64,000 nucleotides of DNA from Pseudoduganella flava (GCF_007830495.1 NZ_VLKW01000012.1:124001-188000); one strand, 5' to 3'. Numbered from the stretch's first letter, positions 6,402 through 15,660 are shown. Made by a program: numbers and translations. The notes: a model not told the origin generated them from the sequence alone.

Positions 6402-9158
6402 TCAGAAGAACTTGTACTTCAGGGTGAACGACAGCGCGCGACCGCGTGGATCGGCCACGCGCGGATCCCAGCCGGCGCCCACCACCTCGTCGACGTTGTG
6501 CGCCGTGAACGGCGGGTCTTCGTCGAACAGGTTCTGGATGCCGACGGTGATCGTCGTGTTCCGGAATCCCGTGTACGTGGCCGACAGGTCGTACTTCGTG
6601 TAATGGTGCACGCGCGGATCGAAGCCGGCCGGTGGCGTGCCCTTGCCGCCGTTCGGCACCTGGTCGTTGTAGCCGGACGCATAGCGTTGCAGCAGCAGCG
6701 CGCTCCAATTGCCGCGTGCGACCGTCAGGCTGGCCGTGTGCTTCCAGCGCAGGTACACGTCGCGCGTGTTGAACTGGCTGACCTGTTCCTTGTACGGCTG
6801 GCCTTCGAACTCGGCGAACTTGAAGCTGTCCATGTAGGTGCCGTCCAGCACGGCCGTGTACTTGTAGCCCTGGTACGCGTTGTCGTAGCGCAGGCCGACG
6901 TCGACGCCGCGCGTCTTCAGCCCGGCAGCATTGATCCAGCCGGCTTCCACGTGATCGATCACCTGGGTGTTCGGGTCGCGGATGATGTACTGCTGCAGGT
7001 ACTGCCAGTTCTGCAGCACGATCTGCGGCGTGCGGTTCAGGATGCGGTCCTTGATGTTGATGGCCCACCAGTCCAGCGACGCGGAGAAGTTCTTGAACGG
7101 CTCGATCACGACACCCAGCGTGCCCTGCTTCGACGTTTCCGGCCGCAGGTTCGGGTTGCCGCCCGTGTTGTAGTCGAGGCGCGGGATCGCGCAGAAGTCC
7201 GGGTTGCCCGGGTGGGCCGCGCAGCCTTCCTGGTCGATCACGCCGTTCGGCAGTTCCTGCGACAGGCGGCCCGCGTACAGCTGCGCGAAGCTCGGCGCCA
7301 AGAAGCCCTTGCTGGCCGAGCCGCGGAACAGCAGCCACTCCTTCGGCTGGTAGCGGAACGCCACCTTCGGATTCGTCGTGGCGCCCACCAGGCTGTAGTT
7401 GTCGCGGCGGATCGCCAGCTGCACTTCCAGGTCCTTCAGCACCGGCACCAGCGCTTCGGCATACACGGCGCGTACGTATCGCGTTGCCTCGGCCAGGTTC
7501 GCGTTACCCGGCGCCAGCAGGATCTTCGTCGCATCGACGTCCTGCGCGAACCCGTACGTCTCCCTGCGCAGGTCGAAGCCCGCGGCCAGCGACAGCGCGC
7601 CGGCCGGCAGCTGCAACACTTCGCCGGAAATGGAGCCGTCCAGCTGCGTCATCGTCGTGCGGCCGTGCTGGAACGCGCCCATGTATTTGGTCGACGCGAT
7701 CAGGTCCGTCGCCTGCTGCGTCTGCGACTGGCCCGGGCCCACCCAAGGATTGATGATGCCGCTGCCCAGCGCCGCATAGATCTTGTCAGTCCAGCCGTAG
7801 CCGTCGACGAGGTCCATGCGCGCCTTGCTGCCGGACTTCGACAGGCCCAGCTTGTAGTCGTACTTGCCGGCCAGCGTCCCTTCCAGTGCGACGAGGGCGC
7901 GGTAGTTATCGAGCGTGATGTCCTGCGTGCGGTTGCCGAACGGCGCCGCGCGCCACTTGTAGATGATCGGCTTGGTCTTGTCGTACGACGCGATGTACGG
8001 CGACAGGTCCTGGTAGTACGGCCCGTTGACGGGATACGCGTTGCCGTTCGCCAGGCTCGTCGAAATCTGCAGCGGGGTCAGCTCGGCCGTCGTCTTCGTG
8101 CGCGAGCCCAGCAGCTCGACGAACACGCGATGGTCGGCATTGATCTTGAACGTGCCGCGCGACACCCCGGTGGTGCGCTCGACGGGGAACGACATCACGT
8201 AGTCGCCGCCGTAGTCGTACGCGCACGAGTACCTGGTGCGCGTGATCGGCGTGACGTTCGTCCACAGCTCGCTCGCGTATTGCGACATGCCGGGGATCGA
8301 GTCGCACTTGCCTTGCAGGGAGAGCAGGCCCGCTTGCAGGTACGTTGTGCTGTCGCCCGGCATCTTGAAGCCGGTGCCCAGCGCCGTGCCGGCACCGGTG
8401 AGGATGTTCGCGTACGGCGTGCCGGTGGTGTCCGGCGACAGGCCGCGCGCCGGCTGGTAGCCGTTGGCGAAGTCGCGCTGGCTGGAGGCCAGCTTGTCGT
8501 TGACCTCGCGCGTCACGCTGGCCATCACGTTCCAGCCGTTCGTTTCCAGGTCGCCGTAGCCGCCCACCACCGAGTAGCGCCGCTCCATGCCGCCGCCCGC
8601 CTCGGTGCCGTTCAACGTCGTCGACGCTTCCAGGCCCTGGTAATCCGTCTTCAGGATGAAGTTGACGACGCCGCCGATCGCATCGGTGCCGTAGATCGCC
8701 GACGCGCCATCCTTCAGGATTTCGACGCGGGCGATCGCGGCCAGCGGGATCGAGTTCAGGTCGACGGCCTTGCCGCTGCCGCCGTTGTTGCCCAGCCGGC
8801 GGCCGTTCAGCAGCACCAGCGTGGCGTTCGGGCCCAGCCCGCGCAGCGATGCGAACGATGCGCCGCCAGACGTACGGTCGGCATCGGCGCCGAACACGTT
8901 GTTCCCGGAGGTCATATTGTCCGCGCCCGTGCCGTTGGCCGAGATCAGGCGCAGCAGCGCCTCGGCGTTCGTGACGCCGGCCTTCTGGATCGCGTCGGAC
9001 GTGATCGTCTGCACCGGCAGCGCGCCTTCCTTGGCGACGCGCTTGATGCTCGACCCCGTGATTTCCACGCGCTGCATGGGTTGATCGGCCTGTTGTGCAA
9101 CGGCCGGACCGACGACACCGATCAGCGCAATCATGTGCGCCAGCTGTTTAACCTTCAC
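6402..9158 (-). CDS. TonB-dependent outer-membrane receptor
   Basis: 918 residues. Signal peptide (MKVKQLAHMIALIGVVGPAVAQQ), then a TonB-box-like 'QRVEITGSSIKRV', a plug domain (about residues 45-165, with 'LNGRRLGNNGG' and 'VEILKDGASAIYGTDAIGGVVNFI') and a large barrel ending in 'TVGIQNLFDEDPP' and a terminal Phe (LKYKFF). Such receptors of Xanthomonas/Caulobacter/Massilia type import oligosaccharides or peptides. The ligand cannot be read from sequence, but the downstream S66 carboxypeptidase and the neighbouring peptide-binding protein suggest a peptide or muropeptide. Confidence 0.93.
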   Translation of the reverse strand: MKVKQLAHMIALIGVVGPAVAQQADQPMQRVEITGSSIKRVAKEGALPVQTITSDAIQKAGVTNAEALLRLISANGTGADNMTSGNNVFGADADRTSGGASFASLRGLGPNATLVLLNGRRLGNNGGSGKAVDLNSIPLAAIARVEILKDGASAIYGTDAIGGVVNFILKTDYQGLEASTTLNGTEAGGGMERRYSVVGGYGDLETNGWNVMASVTREVNDKLASSQRDFANGYQPARGLSPDTTGTPYANILTGAGTALGTGFKMPGDSTTYLQAGLLSLQGKCDSIPGMSQYASELWTNVTPITRTRYSCAYDYGGDYVMSFPVERTTGVSRGTFKINADHRVFVELLGSRTKTTAELTPLQISTSLANGNAYPVNGPYYQDLSPYIASYDKTKPIIYKWRAAPFGNRTQDITLDNYRALVALEGTLAGKYDYKLGLSKSGSKARMDLVDGYGWTDKIYAALGSGIINPWVGPGQSQTQQATDLIASTKYMGAFQHGRTTMTQLDGSISGEVLQLPAGALSLAAGFDLRRETYGFAQDVDATKILLAPGNANLAEATRYVRAVYAEALVPVLKDLEVQLAIRRDNYSLVGATTNPKVAFRYQPKEWLLFRGSASKGFLAPSFAQLYAGRLSQELPNGVIDQEGCAAHPGNPDFCAIPRLDYNTGGNPNLRPETSKQGTLGVVIEPFKNFSASLDWWAINIKDRILNRTPQIVLQNWQYLQQYIIRDPNTQVIDHVEAGWINAAGLKTRGVDVGLRYDNAYQGYKYTAVLDGTYMDSFKFAEFEGQPYKEQVSQFNTRDVYLRWKHTASLTVARGNWSALLLQRYASGYNDQVPNGGKGTPPAGFDPRVHHYTKYDLSATYTGFRNTTITVGIQNLFDEDPPFTAHNVDEVVGAGWDPRVADPRGRALSFTLKYKFF

Positions 9159-9318
9159 TAACCTCTCCCGATGAGTTTCACGTGGCGCCAGCTGGACGGG
9201 TGGCGGCGTCGTTGCGCCGCGCTATCCCGCGCTGTCCCGATTCAGGTTAGCGCGCGAAAAAACGCGCCAGCCAATGAATATTGCAGGCCCAGCCATAACT
9301 TTTTGGAATGCTTTACCT

Positions 9319-11124
9319 TCAACGTGCCATTGTAGCGGCCGCGTCGCGGCCCGCTGCGTCAATGTCCAGGTAACGCCAGTTCGTGAATTCGACGGGATGG
9401 CGCTTGTAGTTTTTTAGCCACGGTTGCCGGATGTCCGCGGAGATCGGGTGCGTCAGCAGCACCCACGGGTTATAGGCGTGCAGGATGTCGGCCATCTCAT
9501 TGTAGAGCCGGGTGCGCTCAGGACTGTCCGCCATGCGCCGGGCGGTCTCGTAGCGCTGGTTGTATGCCGGCAGGTTGAAGCGTGCGTAGTTGGCACGCCC
9601 GACGTTGCCACCATACAACAGTTGGTAAAAATTGTCGCCGTCCGGGAAGTCGGCCACCCAGTTCGTCTCGAACATCATCACCTTGCCCAGCCGCGAAGCC
9701 TTGATGATCTCCGTCTTCTTGTCGTTCTTGAACGCGACCTGCAGCCGCAGCGACAGGAACGTTTTGCGCCACAGCTCATCGCGCAGCCGGCCCACCATCG
9801 TCGGTTCGCTATGCATCGTCAGCAGCAGCGGCGTGCCGTCCGGCTTCGTGCGCCAGCCATCCTTGCCGATCCGGTAGCCGTGGCGGTCCAGCAGCGCACG
9901 GGCCAGCGGCAGGTTGTGGACGATGGGGCTGCGGTACGCCGGATCGTAGCCCAGCACGTTCGGCGGCAGCGGCGTCTGCGCGGGGATCGCCAGGCCCTTC
10001 TTCAGCAAGGCCACGTCCTCGGCACTGTCGTAGGCCAGCGCGATCGCGCGGCGCAGCGCCACCTTGTCGGGCGTGTAGCCGCCGATGACGGGGTCCGCCA
10101 TGTTCATCCACATGTAGTACGTCTGCAGCACGGGGAACGGATCGAGCACCATGCCGCGCCGCGCCAGTTCCGGCCGCAGCACGGGGCGCTGCGACGCCGG
10201 GTCCAGCACCAGGTCGCGCATCGATTCCGGCACCTGCTCGATGTAATCGAATTCGCCGTTCAGGTAGCCCAGCATGCGCGACTGGTACTCTTCCATGATC
10301 TTCACGTCGACCCGGTCCACCAGCGGCAGCCGCTTGCCTTCCAGCGCCGCGGCCAAGGCGCTGTCACCGGGCGCCACCTGCTCGGCATGGAAGCGCGCGT
10401 GGTAATCGCGGTTGGCCAGCAGCGTGATGCGGTCGCTGCGCTTCCATTCGCCGATGACGAACGGGCCGCTGCCGACGGGATGGTTGCCCAGCTGGCTGCC
10501 ATACCGCTCGGCCGCCTCGCGTGCGACGACACCGGTAGCGGGCAGCGCGAGGTAGAACGGCAGGCTGGGATCGGGCGCCTTCAGCCGCAGTTGCAAGGTA
10601 TAGCGGTCCAGCGCGCGCAGGCCGGCGATGTCCGTCGCGTAGCTGAATTTGTCGCGCCAGGCCTCGTCGCCAACCAGCTTGCCCTCGAACAGGAACAGCC
10701 ATGGCGACTTCAGTGCGGGGTCGTACAGGCGCTTGATCGTGTAGACGTAATCGTCGGCCGTCACCTCGCGGCGCTTGCCGTCGAAGATCGGATCGGCGGC
10801 GAACAGCATGCCGTGCTTCAAGCGGAACGTCCACGTGGTGCCGGCCGCGTCGACCTCGGGCATCGCCACCAGCGTGTTCGGACGCAGCTTCACGGGCCGC
10901 GCCAGGTAGTCGTAGCGCAGCATCGGATCGAACAGGTTTTCCAGCAGCGACAGGCTGGCCAGGTCGGATGCAACTGCTGGATCGAGCCCTGTTTCGCCGG
11001 TGGACAGCAGCGCGTGCAGCACTTTCGGTTGCGCGGCGGCGGCCACCGGGGCGGCAAGCCAGGCGGCGGCAAGCCAGGCGGCGGCAAGGAGCAGGGCGGC
11101 AAGCGTTGTGCGGAAGCGTTTCAT
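9319..11124 (-). CDS. Family 5 (peptide/nickel type) ABC substrate-binding protein, orphan
   Basis: 601 residues from the ATG at 11124, which gives the signal peptide MKRFRTTLAALLLAAAWLAA; the longer frame to 11229 adds an implausible leader. The mature protein follows SBP_bac_5 (DppA/OppA) layout: 'NLFDPMLRYDY', 'WTFRLKHGMLFAADP', 'TADDYVYTIKRLYDP', 'NHPVGSGPFVIGEW', 'TYYMWMNMADPVIGG', 'VALRRAIALAYD' and a C-terminal 'NWRYLDID'. No permease or ATPase is adjacent. It is transcribed in the same direction as the TonB receptor and carboxypeptidase, 160 bases upstream, so it may supply the periplasmic step of the same import route. The signal peptide contains a small tandem DNA repeat. Confidence 0.88.
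   Translation of the reverse strand: MKRFRTTLAALLLAAAWLAAAWLAAPVAAAAQPKVLHALLSTGETGLDPAVASDLASLSLLENLFDPMLRYDYLARPVKLRPNTLVAMPEVDAAGTTWTFRLKHGMLFAADPIFDGKRREVTADDYVYTIKRLYDPALKSPWLFLFEGKLVGDEAWRDKFSYATDIAGLRALDRYTLQLRLKAPDPSLPFYLALPATGVVAREAAERYGSQLGNHPVGSGPFVIGEWKRSDRITLLANRDYHARFHAEQVAPGDSALAAALEGKRLPLVDRVDVKIMEEYQSRMLGYLNGEFDYIEQVPESMRDLVLDPASQRPVLRPELARRGMVLDPFPVLQTYYMWMNMADPVIGGYTPDKVALRRAIALAYDSAEDVALLKKGLAIPAQTPLPPNVLGYDPAYRSPIVHNLPLARALLDRHGYRIGKDGWRTKPDGTPLLLTMHSEPTMVGRLRDELWRKTFLSLRLQVAFKNDKKTEIIKASRLGKVMMFETNWVADFPDGDNFYQLLYGGNVGRANYARFNLPAYNQRYETARRMADSPERTRLYNEMADILHAYNPWVLLTHPISADIRQPWLKNYKRHPVEFTNWRYLDIDAAGRDAAATMAR
11041..11085. repeat. 15-bp tandem repeat inside a signal-peptide coding region
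   Basis: GGCGGCAAGCCAGGC occurs in direct tandem, followed by a third partial copy, in the first codons of the substrate-binding protein. It encodes the duplicated 'AAAWLAAAWLAA' hydrophobic stretch on the minus strand. Slippage here would lengthen or shorten the signal peptide by five residues without a frameshift. Confidence 0.6.
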
Positions 11125-11257
11125 GTGCCGTGAGCATAAAGCAGCGGGCCCGCGCACGCCAGCCTCATAACCTTCGTGCATGCCCGACCGGTATACTTTC
11201 ATCGCGCGCTCTATACTTTGCCTGCACAATCGCTTTTTCCATCCGCGGCGTTCATCT

Positions 11258-12496
11258 ATGTCTTTAAACTATATCTGGGCCGGTTTCTTCCTCGTCGGCT
11301 TCGCGGCCGCGCTGGCCCAGTGGATCTTCCTCGGCGACACGGAAATCTTCAAGAAAATCATCGACGGCACGTTTGAATCGGCGCGCAGCGGCGTGATGGA
11401 CATCGCGCTGCCGCTGGCCGGCGTGATGACCCTGTGGCTGGGCATCATGAACATCGGCGAGAAGGCCGGTGCGATCGGCTGGTTCGCCAAGGTGATCTCG
11501 CCGTTCTTCTCGCGCATCTTCCCCGACGTGCCGAAAGAGCACCCCGCCACCGGCCACATGGTCATGAACTTCTCGGCCAACCTGCTGGGCCTGGACAACG
11601 CGGCGACGCCGTTCGGCCTGAAGGCGATGGAAAGCCTGCAGACGCTGAACCCGGACAAGGATACCGCCAGCAATGCGCAGATCATGTTCCTCGTGCTGCA
11701 CACGTCAGGCCTCACGCTGATCCCGCTGGCGATCATGGCGCAGCGCGCGATCCTGGGCGCGGCCGACCCGTCGGACATCTTCATCCCCTGCCTGATCGCG
11801 ACCTATGTCGCCACCGTGGCCGGCATCGTCGCCGTGTCGATCCGCCAGCGCATCAACCTGTTCGACGGCGTGCTGCTGTCCTGGATGGGTGGCATCACGG
11901 CGGCGATCGTCGCGATGATCTGGTATTTCACGCAATACCTGTCGAAGACCGAGATCGAGACGGTGTCGAAAGTCGTCAGCAATCTCGTGCTGATGGGCGT
12001 GATCACCGTGTTCCTCGTCGGCGCGATGCGCAAGAAGGTCAACGTGTACGAGGCGTTCATCGAAGGGGCGAAGGGCGGCATCCAGACGTCGATCACCGTA
12101 ATACCCTATCTCGTCGCGATGCTGGTGGCGATCAGCGTGTTCCGCAACGCGGGCGTGTTCGGCTTCATCGTGGGCGGCTTCGAGTGGATCGTCTCGAGCC
12201 TGGGCTTCAACACGGACTTCGTGCCGGCGCTGCCGACTGCGCTGATGAAGCCCCTGTCCGGCAGCGGCTCGAAGGCGATGATGATCGATGCGATGAAGAC
12301 CTACGGGCCCGATTCGTTCGTCGGCCGCCTCGCCTGCATCTTCCAGGGTTCGGCCGACACCACGTTCTACATCGTCGCGCTGTATTTCGGCTCGGTCGGC
12401 ATCCGCAAGACGCGCTACGCGATCTCGTGCGGCCTGATCGCCGACTGCGCCGGCGTGCTGGCGGCGATCGGCGTCGCCTACGTCTTCTTTGGTTAA
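11258..12496 (+). CDS. Fused SpmA-SpmB-type nucleoside-recognition (Gate) domain membrane protein
   Basis: 412 residues from the ATG at 11258 (M-S-L-N-Y-I-W); the frame is open further upstream but that part lacks coding character. The N-terminal half matches spore maturation protein A ('GVMTLWLGIMNIGEKAGAIGWFAKVISPFFSRIFPDVPKEHPATGHM', 'NLLGLDNAATPFGLKAM') and the C-terminal half SpmB ('GGIQTSITVIPYLVAMLVAISVFRNAG', 'LPTALMKPLSGSGSKAMMIDAM', 'GRLACIFQGSADTTFYIVALYFGSVG'). In Bacilli these are two proteins needed for spore core dehydration; in non-sporulating Proteobacteria the fusion is common and of unknown transport role. It is followed 9 bases later by dacB, as SpmA/B genes of Bacillus are followed by dacB. 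Confidence 0.9.
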   Translation: MSLNYIWAGFFLVGFAAALAQWIFLGDTEIFKKIIDGTFESARSGVMDIALPLAGVMTLWLGIMNIGEKAGAIGWFAKVISPFFSRIFPDVPKEHPATGHMVMNFSANLLGLDNAATPFGLKAMESLQTLNPDKDTASNAQIMFLVLHTSGLTLIPLAIMAQRAILGAADPSDIFIPCLIATYVATVAGIVAVSIRQRINLFDGVLLSWMGGITAAIVAMIWYFTQYLSKTEIETVSKVVSNLVLMGVITVFLVGAMRKKVNVYEAFIEGAKGGIQTSITVIPYLVAMLVAISVFRNAGVFGFIVGGFEWIVSSLGFNTDFVPALPTALMKPLSGSGSKAMMIDAMKTYGPDSFVGRLACIFQGSADTTFYIVALYFGSVGIRKTRYAISCGLIADCAGVLAAIGVAYVFFG

Positions 12497-12505
12497 GGAT
12501 CTGTC

Positions 12506-14131
12506 ATGACACTTCGCCCGCTGCTGCTGGCCGCACTGCTGGCCGCCCTCGTTCCCTGCGGTGCCCATGCCGAGCTGCCGGCCCAGGTCGCGCAGCTGGC
12601 CCACGCGGCCGGCATTCCCGAGGAAGCGATCGGCGCACTGGTCATGCGCGGTGACACGATCCTCGTCGCCAACCAGGAAGACCAGCCGATGCTGCCCGCG
12701 TCGACGATGAAGGTCGTCACGGCCGTCGTCGCGCTGGAGGAGCTGGGTCCGGCGTTCCGCGCCCGCACCGAATTGCGCAGCAAGGGCAGCATCGTGAACG
12801 GCACGCTGAAGGGCGACCTGATCGTGCGCGGCGGCGCTGACCTGGACTTCAACGAGGACACGCTGACGCACCTGCTGGAGCGCCTGCGCGCGCAGGGCGT
12901 GCGCAAGGTCGCCGGCGACCTGGTGCTGGACCGCCAGCTGTTCCAGCCCCCCCGCGCCGACGTGGGCCTGCCGCCGTTCGACGATGCGCCCGAGGCGTAC
13001 TACAACGTGATCCCGGATGCGCTGCTGCTCAACATGAACATGCTGCGCATCGACATGGAGGCGACGGGCAAGGGCGTCAAGGCGGCGGCGCTGCCGGAGC
13101 TCGACAGCGTGACGGTGCGCTCCGAGCAGAAGCTGATCGATGGCGATTGCGCGAACTGGGAAGACGGCTGGCAGCCGCCGACGCAAGTGCGCACGGGCCG
13201 CACGCTGACCGTCGTGCTGCATGGGACATTCCCGCGCGGCTGCCGGCAGACCTATGCCGTCAACGTACTCGATCGCGACGACTATGCGGACCGATTGATC
13301 CGCGCCACGTTCAAGCGCCTCGGCGGCACCATCGCCGGCCGCACCCGCACCGTGGACCTGGCCGAGCACACCTCCACGTTGACGGCCGCCGCGGTGGCCG
13401 AGGGCACGCTGGGCGGGGATGCGCCAGCGCCGCAGGCATCCGGCACCGACAGCGACGGCAGCCGCCTGCTGGCCTTCCACGCATCGCGCGCGCTGCCGGA
13501 GATCGTGCGCGACACGATGAAGGTATCCGACAACGCGTTCGCGCGCACGCTGTACCTGACGCTTGGCAGCCTGCTGCCAGACCCGGTGCTGGGCAGCCGC
13601 CCATTGCCGGCCGGCCAGCGCCTCGCGATGCTGATGGCTGCGCGGGGCCAGGGCACGCCGGGCGGCGGCGAGGAAGCGGGCATGCCGACATCGACGGCGG
13701 CGCGCGCCGAGCAGGTTGTGCGCGGCTGGTTCAAGCGCCATGACATCGACGACACCGGCATGGTGCTGGAGAACGGCGCCGGGCTGTCGCGCAACGAGCG
13801 GCTGCAGCCGGTGCAGCTGGCGGCCGTGCTGCGCGCCGCGCAGAAGTCGTTATGGGCACCCGAATTCCAGGCCAGCCTGCCGATCGTCGGCGTCGACGGC
13901 ACGATGCGGCGCCGGCTGAAGGACAGCACGGCCGCGACGCGGGCGCGCATCAAGACAGGCACCTTGCGCAACGGCGTCGCCGTCGCCGGCTACGTGCCGG
14001 ATGCGAACGGCGAACCGTGCATCGTCGTGGCGATCATCAATCACGACAACATGGACAACAGCGTCGGCCGCGGCATCGTCGATGCGCTGATCGACTGGAC
14101 GGCAAAGAGCAGCGCGGGCGACGCGATGTAA
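12506..14131 (+). CDS. dacB: D-alanyl-D-alanine carboxypeptidase/endopeptidase, PBP4 type (family S13)
   Basis: 541 residues with a signal peptide (MTLRPLLLAALLAALVPCGAHA). The three penicillin-binding motifs are intact: Ser66-T-M-Lys69, Ser341-D-N and Lys483-T-G ('IKTGTLRNG'). The long insert between the first two motifs is typical of S13/PBP4 enzymes. It should trim pentapeptides and cleave D,D-crosslinks in the periplasm. It follows the SpmAB-like gene by 9 bases and is probably co-transcribed. Its 3' end faces the D-Ala-D-Ala dipeptidase gene with only 6 bases between stops; the dipeptidase could act on the same D-Ala-D-Ala chemistry. Confidence 0.93.
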   Translation: MTLRPLLLAALLAALVPCGAHAELPAQVAQLAHAAGIPEEAIGALVMRGDTILVANQEDQPMLPASTMKVVTAVVALEELGPAFRARTELRSKGSIVNGTLKGDLIVRGGADLDFNEDTLTHLLERLRAQGVRKVAGDLVLDRQLFQPPRADVGLPPFDDAPEAYYNVIPDALLLNMNMLRIDMEATGKGVKAAALPELDSVTVRSEQKLIDGDCANWEDGWQPPTQVRTGRTLTVVLHGTFPRGCRQTYAVNVLDRDDYADRLIRATFKRLGGTIAGRTRTVDLAEHTSTLTAAAVAEGTLGGDAPAPQASGTDSDGSRLLAFHASRALPEIVRDTMKVSDNAFARTLYLTLGSLLPDPVLGSRPLPAGQRLAMLMAARGQGTPGGGEEAGMPTSTAARAEQVVRGWFKRHDIDDTGMVLENGAGLSRNERLQPVQLAAVLRAAQKSLWAPEFQASLPIVGVDGTMRRRLKDSTAATRARIKTGTLRNGVAVAGYVPDANGEPCIVVAIINHDNMDNSVGRGIVDALIDWTAKSSAGDAM

Positions 14132-14137
14132 GCGCCG

Positions 14138-14749
14138 TCAGAGCACGCGCATATAGCGGGCCCGCACCTCGTCGCGGTTGCCGCAGTCGAAGTGCCACCA
14201 CTCGCTGTTGATGCCGACAAAGCCCGCCTGCGTCATCGCTTCGCGCAGCAGCAGCCGGTTGGCGTGCTGCTCCCGCGTCAGGCGGCCCTCGGCCAGCATC
14301 TGGCGTTCGAGTGCCGGATGCGACAGCTCCGTCATGTCGTCGAAGCCCGTGCCCATGTCCAGCTCGCGGCCATCCTCGCCGTCGATCGTCACGTCCACCG
14401 CCATGCCGTACGAATGGATCGAGCCGCGCGCCGGGTCGGCCAGGTAGATGCGCAGGTTGGTGCCGGCCAGCGCATCCCATAGCTGCTCCTGCACGCGGTG
14501 CGGCCGCAGCGCATCGAGGATCACCAGCGTGCAGCCGGGCCGGCGCTGTGCCAGCCAGGCGACGGCGCGCTCGATCGCGGCGGCCGCCTCGGCGTGCAGC
14601 CACGCGCAATCGAGCGGCGAATACAAATCGCGGCCGACGAAGTTGTCGCGCGTCGCGTAGCGCAGGTCGATGCGGATGCCGGCGATCGTCGTCAGGTGTC
14701 GGTACTCCGGGTGACCCGGCACCTGCTCGCTGGTGATGGTGGCGGTCAT
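14138..14749 (-). CDS. ddpX: D-alanyl-D-alanine dipeptidase (VanX/DdpX type, family M15D)
   Basis: 203 residues; start at 14749, whose ATG overlaps the LysR stop (ATGA). Zinc-ligand motifs are clear: 'SIHSYGMAVDVTI' (SxHxxGxAxD) and 'EWWHFD' near the C-terminus, with 'ILDALRPHRVQEQLW' carrying the conserved Arg. No signal peptide, so a cytoplasmic enzyme hydrolysing D-Ala-D-Ala for use as nutrient. Lying last in the cluster lysR-ddpX, downstream of murein-recycling genes, it fits recovery of D-alanine from peptidoglycan stems rather than vancomycin resistance; no vanH or vanA gene is nearby. Confidence 0.9.
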   Translation of the reverse strand: MTATITSEQVPGHPEYRHLTTIAGIRIDLRYATRDNFVGRDLYSPLDCAWLHAEAAAAIERAVAWLAQRRPGCTLVILDALRPHRVQEQLWDALAGTNLRIYLADPARGSIHSYGMAVDVTIDGEDGRELDMGTGFDDMTELSHPALERQMLAEGRLTREQHANRLLLREAMTQAGFVGINSEWWHFDCGNRDEVRARYMRVL

Positions 14750-15639
14750 GGCTTGTCCAGGCAGGCGCGCGCCGCGTGGGCGATGCTGTCGGCCAGCTGG
14801 CGAGCGCCGTGCGACAGCGGCGCGTGGCCGGCCGTCAGCAGGTACAGCTGGATCGCGATCGGCGGTTCCAGCGGGCGGCGCTGGATGGCCGCCGACGACG
14901 CGGCCGTGAACGGATCGACGACGGCCATGCCGCCGCCCGCCTCGACCAGCGAGCGGGCGATCTGGTACGTCTGCACGACCGTGTGGAACACGGGTTGGAC
15001 GCCCTGCGCCTCGCATGCCGAGACGACCAGCTCGCCGAGCGGGTCGTTGTCCGCGTAGCCGATCAATTCGCCCTGCAGGCCGGCCGGCGACAGCGGCGTC
15101 TTCAGCTCGTCGTCGCGCCACGTGCCGGGCGGCGCGATGACGGTCATCACGCCGTGCGCCAGCGGCTCGGCCACGATGCCGGGATGGCGCGGATCCTGCA
15201 GCGACAGCGCCAGGTCGGCCTCGCCCAGGCGCAGCATGTTGACGATCTCGCTCGTGTGGTGCGTCGCCAGTTCGCAGCGCGTCGTCGGGAAGTCGCGCCG
15301 CCACATGCTCATCGCGCGCGGCAGCACGGAGATCGCCAGCGTTGGTGTCGACACCAGCCGGATGGTTTCGACGGCACGGCTCTTCAGGCTCGCGGCCAGG
15401 CGGCGGATGCCCTGCAGGTCGCGGTTCAGCTTTTCCGTTTCGGCGAACAGGCGGTGCGCCTCCGGCTTCGGATACAGCTTGCCGCGCACCCGCTCGAACA
15501 GCGGCATGCCGAGCTGCAGTTCGCAATGCTGCAGCACTTTAGTCACGGCCGGCTGCGAGATGTGCAGCACCTGCGCGGCGCCGCTGATCGTACCGACCTG
15601 CATGATCGCGTGGAAGACTTCGATGTGGCGCAGGCGCAT
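14746..15639 (-). CDS. LysR-family transcriptional regulator of the murein-recycling cluster
   Basis: 297 residues with an N-terminal winged HTH ('MRLRHIEVFHAIMQVGTISGAAQVLHISQPAVTKVLQHCELQLGMPLFERV') and a C-terminal periplasmic-binding-like effector domain ('YADNDPLGELVVSACEAQGVQPVFHTVVQTYQIARSLVEAGGGMAVVDPF'). The 'RLRHIEVFHAI' start places it with the NocR/CysB-like octopine and D-amino-acid related group. It overlaps ddpX by 4 bases and lies 21 bases downstream of the amidase gene, so it is in the same transcript as the genes it probably controls. The inducer may be a murein-derived dipeptide; that is inference from context. Confidence 0.92.
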   Translation of the reverse strand: MRLRHIEVFHAIMQVGTISGAAQVLHISQPAVTKVLQHCELQLGMPLFERVRGKLYPKPEAHRLFAETEKLNRDLQGIRRLAASLKSRAVETIRLVSTPTLAISVLPRAMSMWRRDFPTTRCELATHHTSEIVNMLRLGEADLALSLQDPRHPGIVAEPLAHGVMTVIAPPGTWRDDELKTPLSPAGLQGELIGYADNDPLGELVVSACEAQGVQPVFHTVVQTYQIARSLVEAGGGMAVVDPFTAASSAAIQRRPLEPPIAIQLYLLTAGHAPLSHGARQLADSIAHAARACLDKP

Positions 15640-15660
15640 GGTGTCTCCCGGGGTAGTGGT

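Noticed and set aside
6138-9161. Plus-strand open frame of 1007 codons
   Set aside because: It is the antisense of the TonB receptor gene, Arg/Ala/Val-rich with no recognisable fold.
14138-14749. Vancomycin-resistance gene (vanX)
   Set aside because: The VanX-like fold is present, but no vanH, vanA or vanRS genes are near; the context is murein recycling, so DdpX is the better name.
14749-15526. Upstream extension of the ddpX frame to 462 codons
   Set aside because: It is out of frame with, and covered by, the well-supported LysR gene; the ATGA overlap at 14746-14749 fixes the ddpX start.
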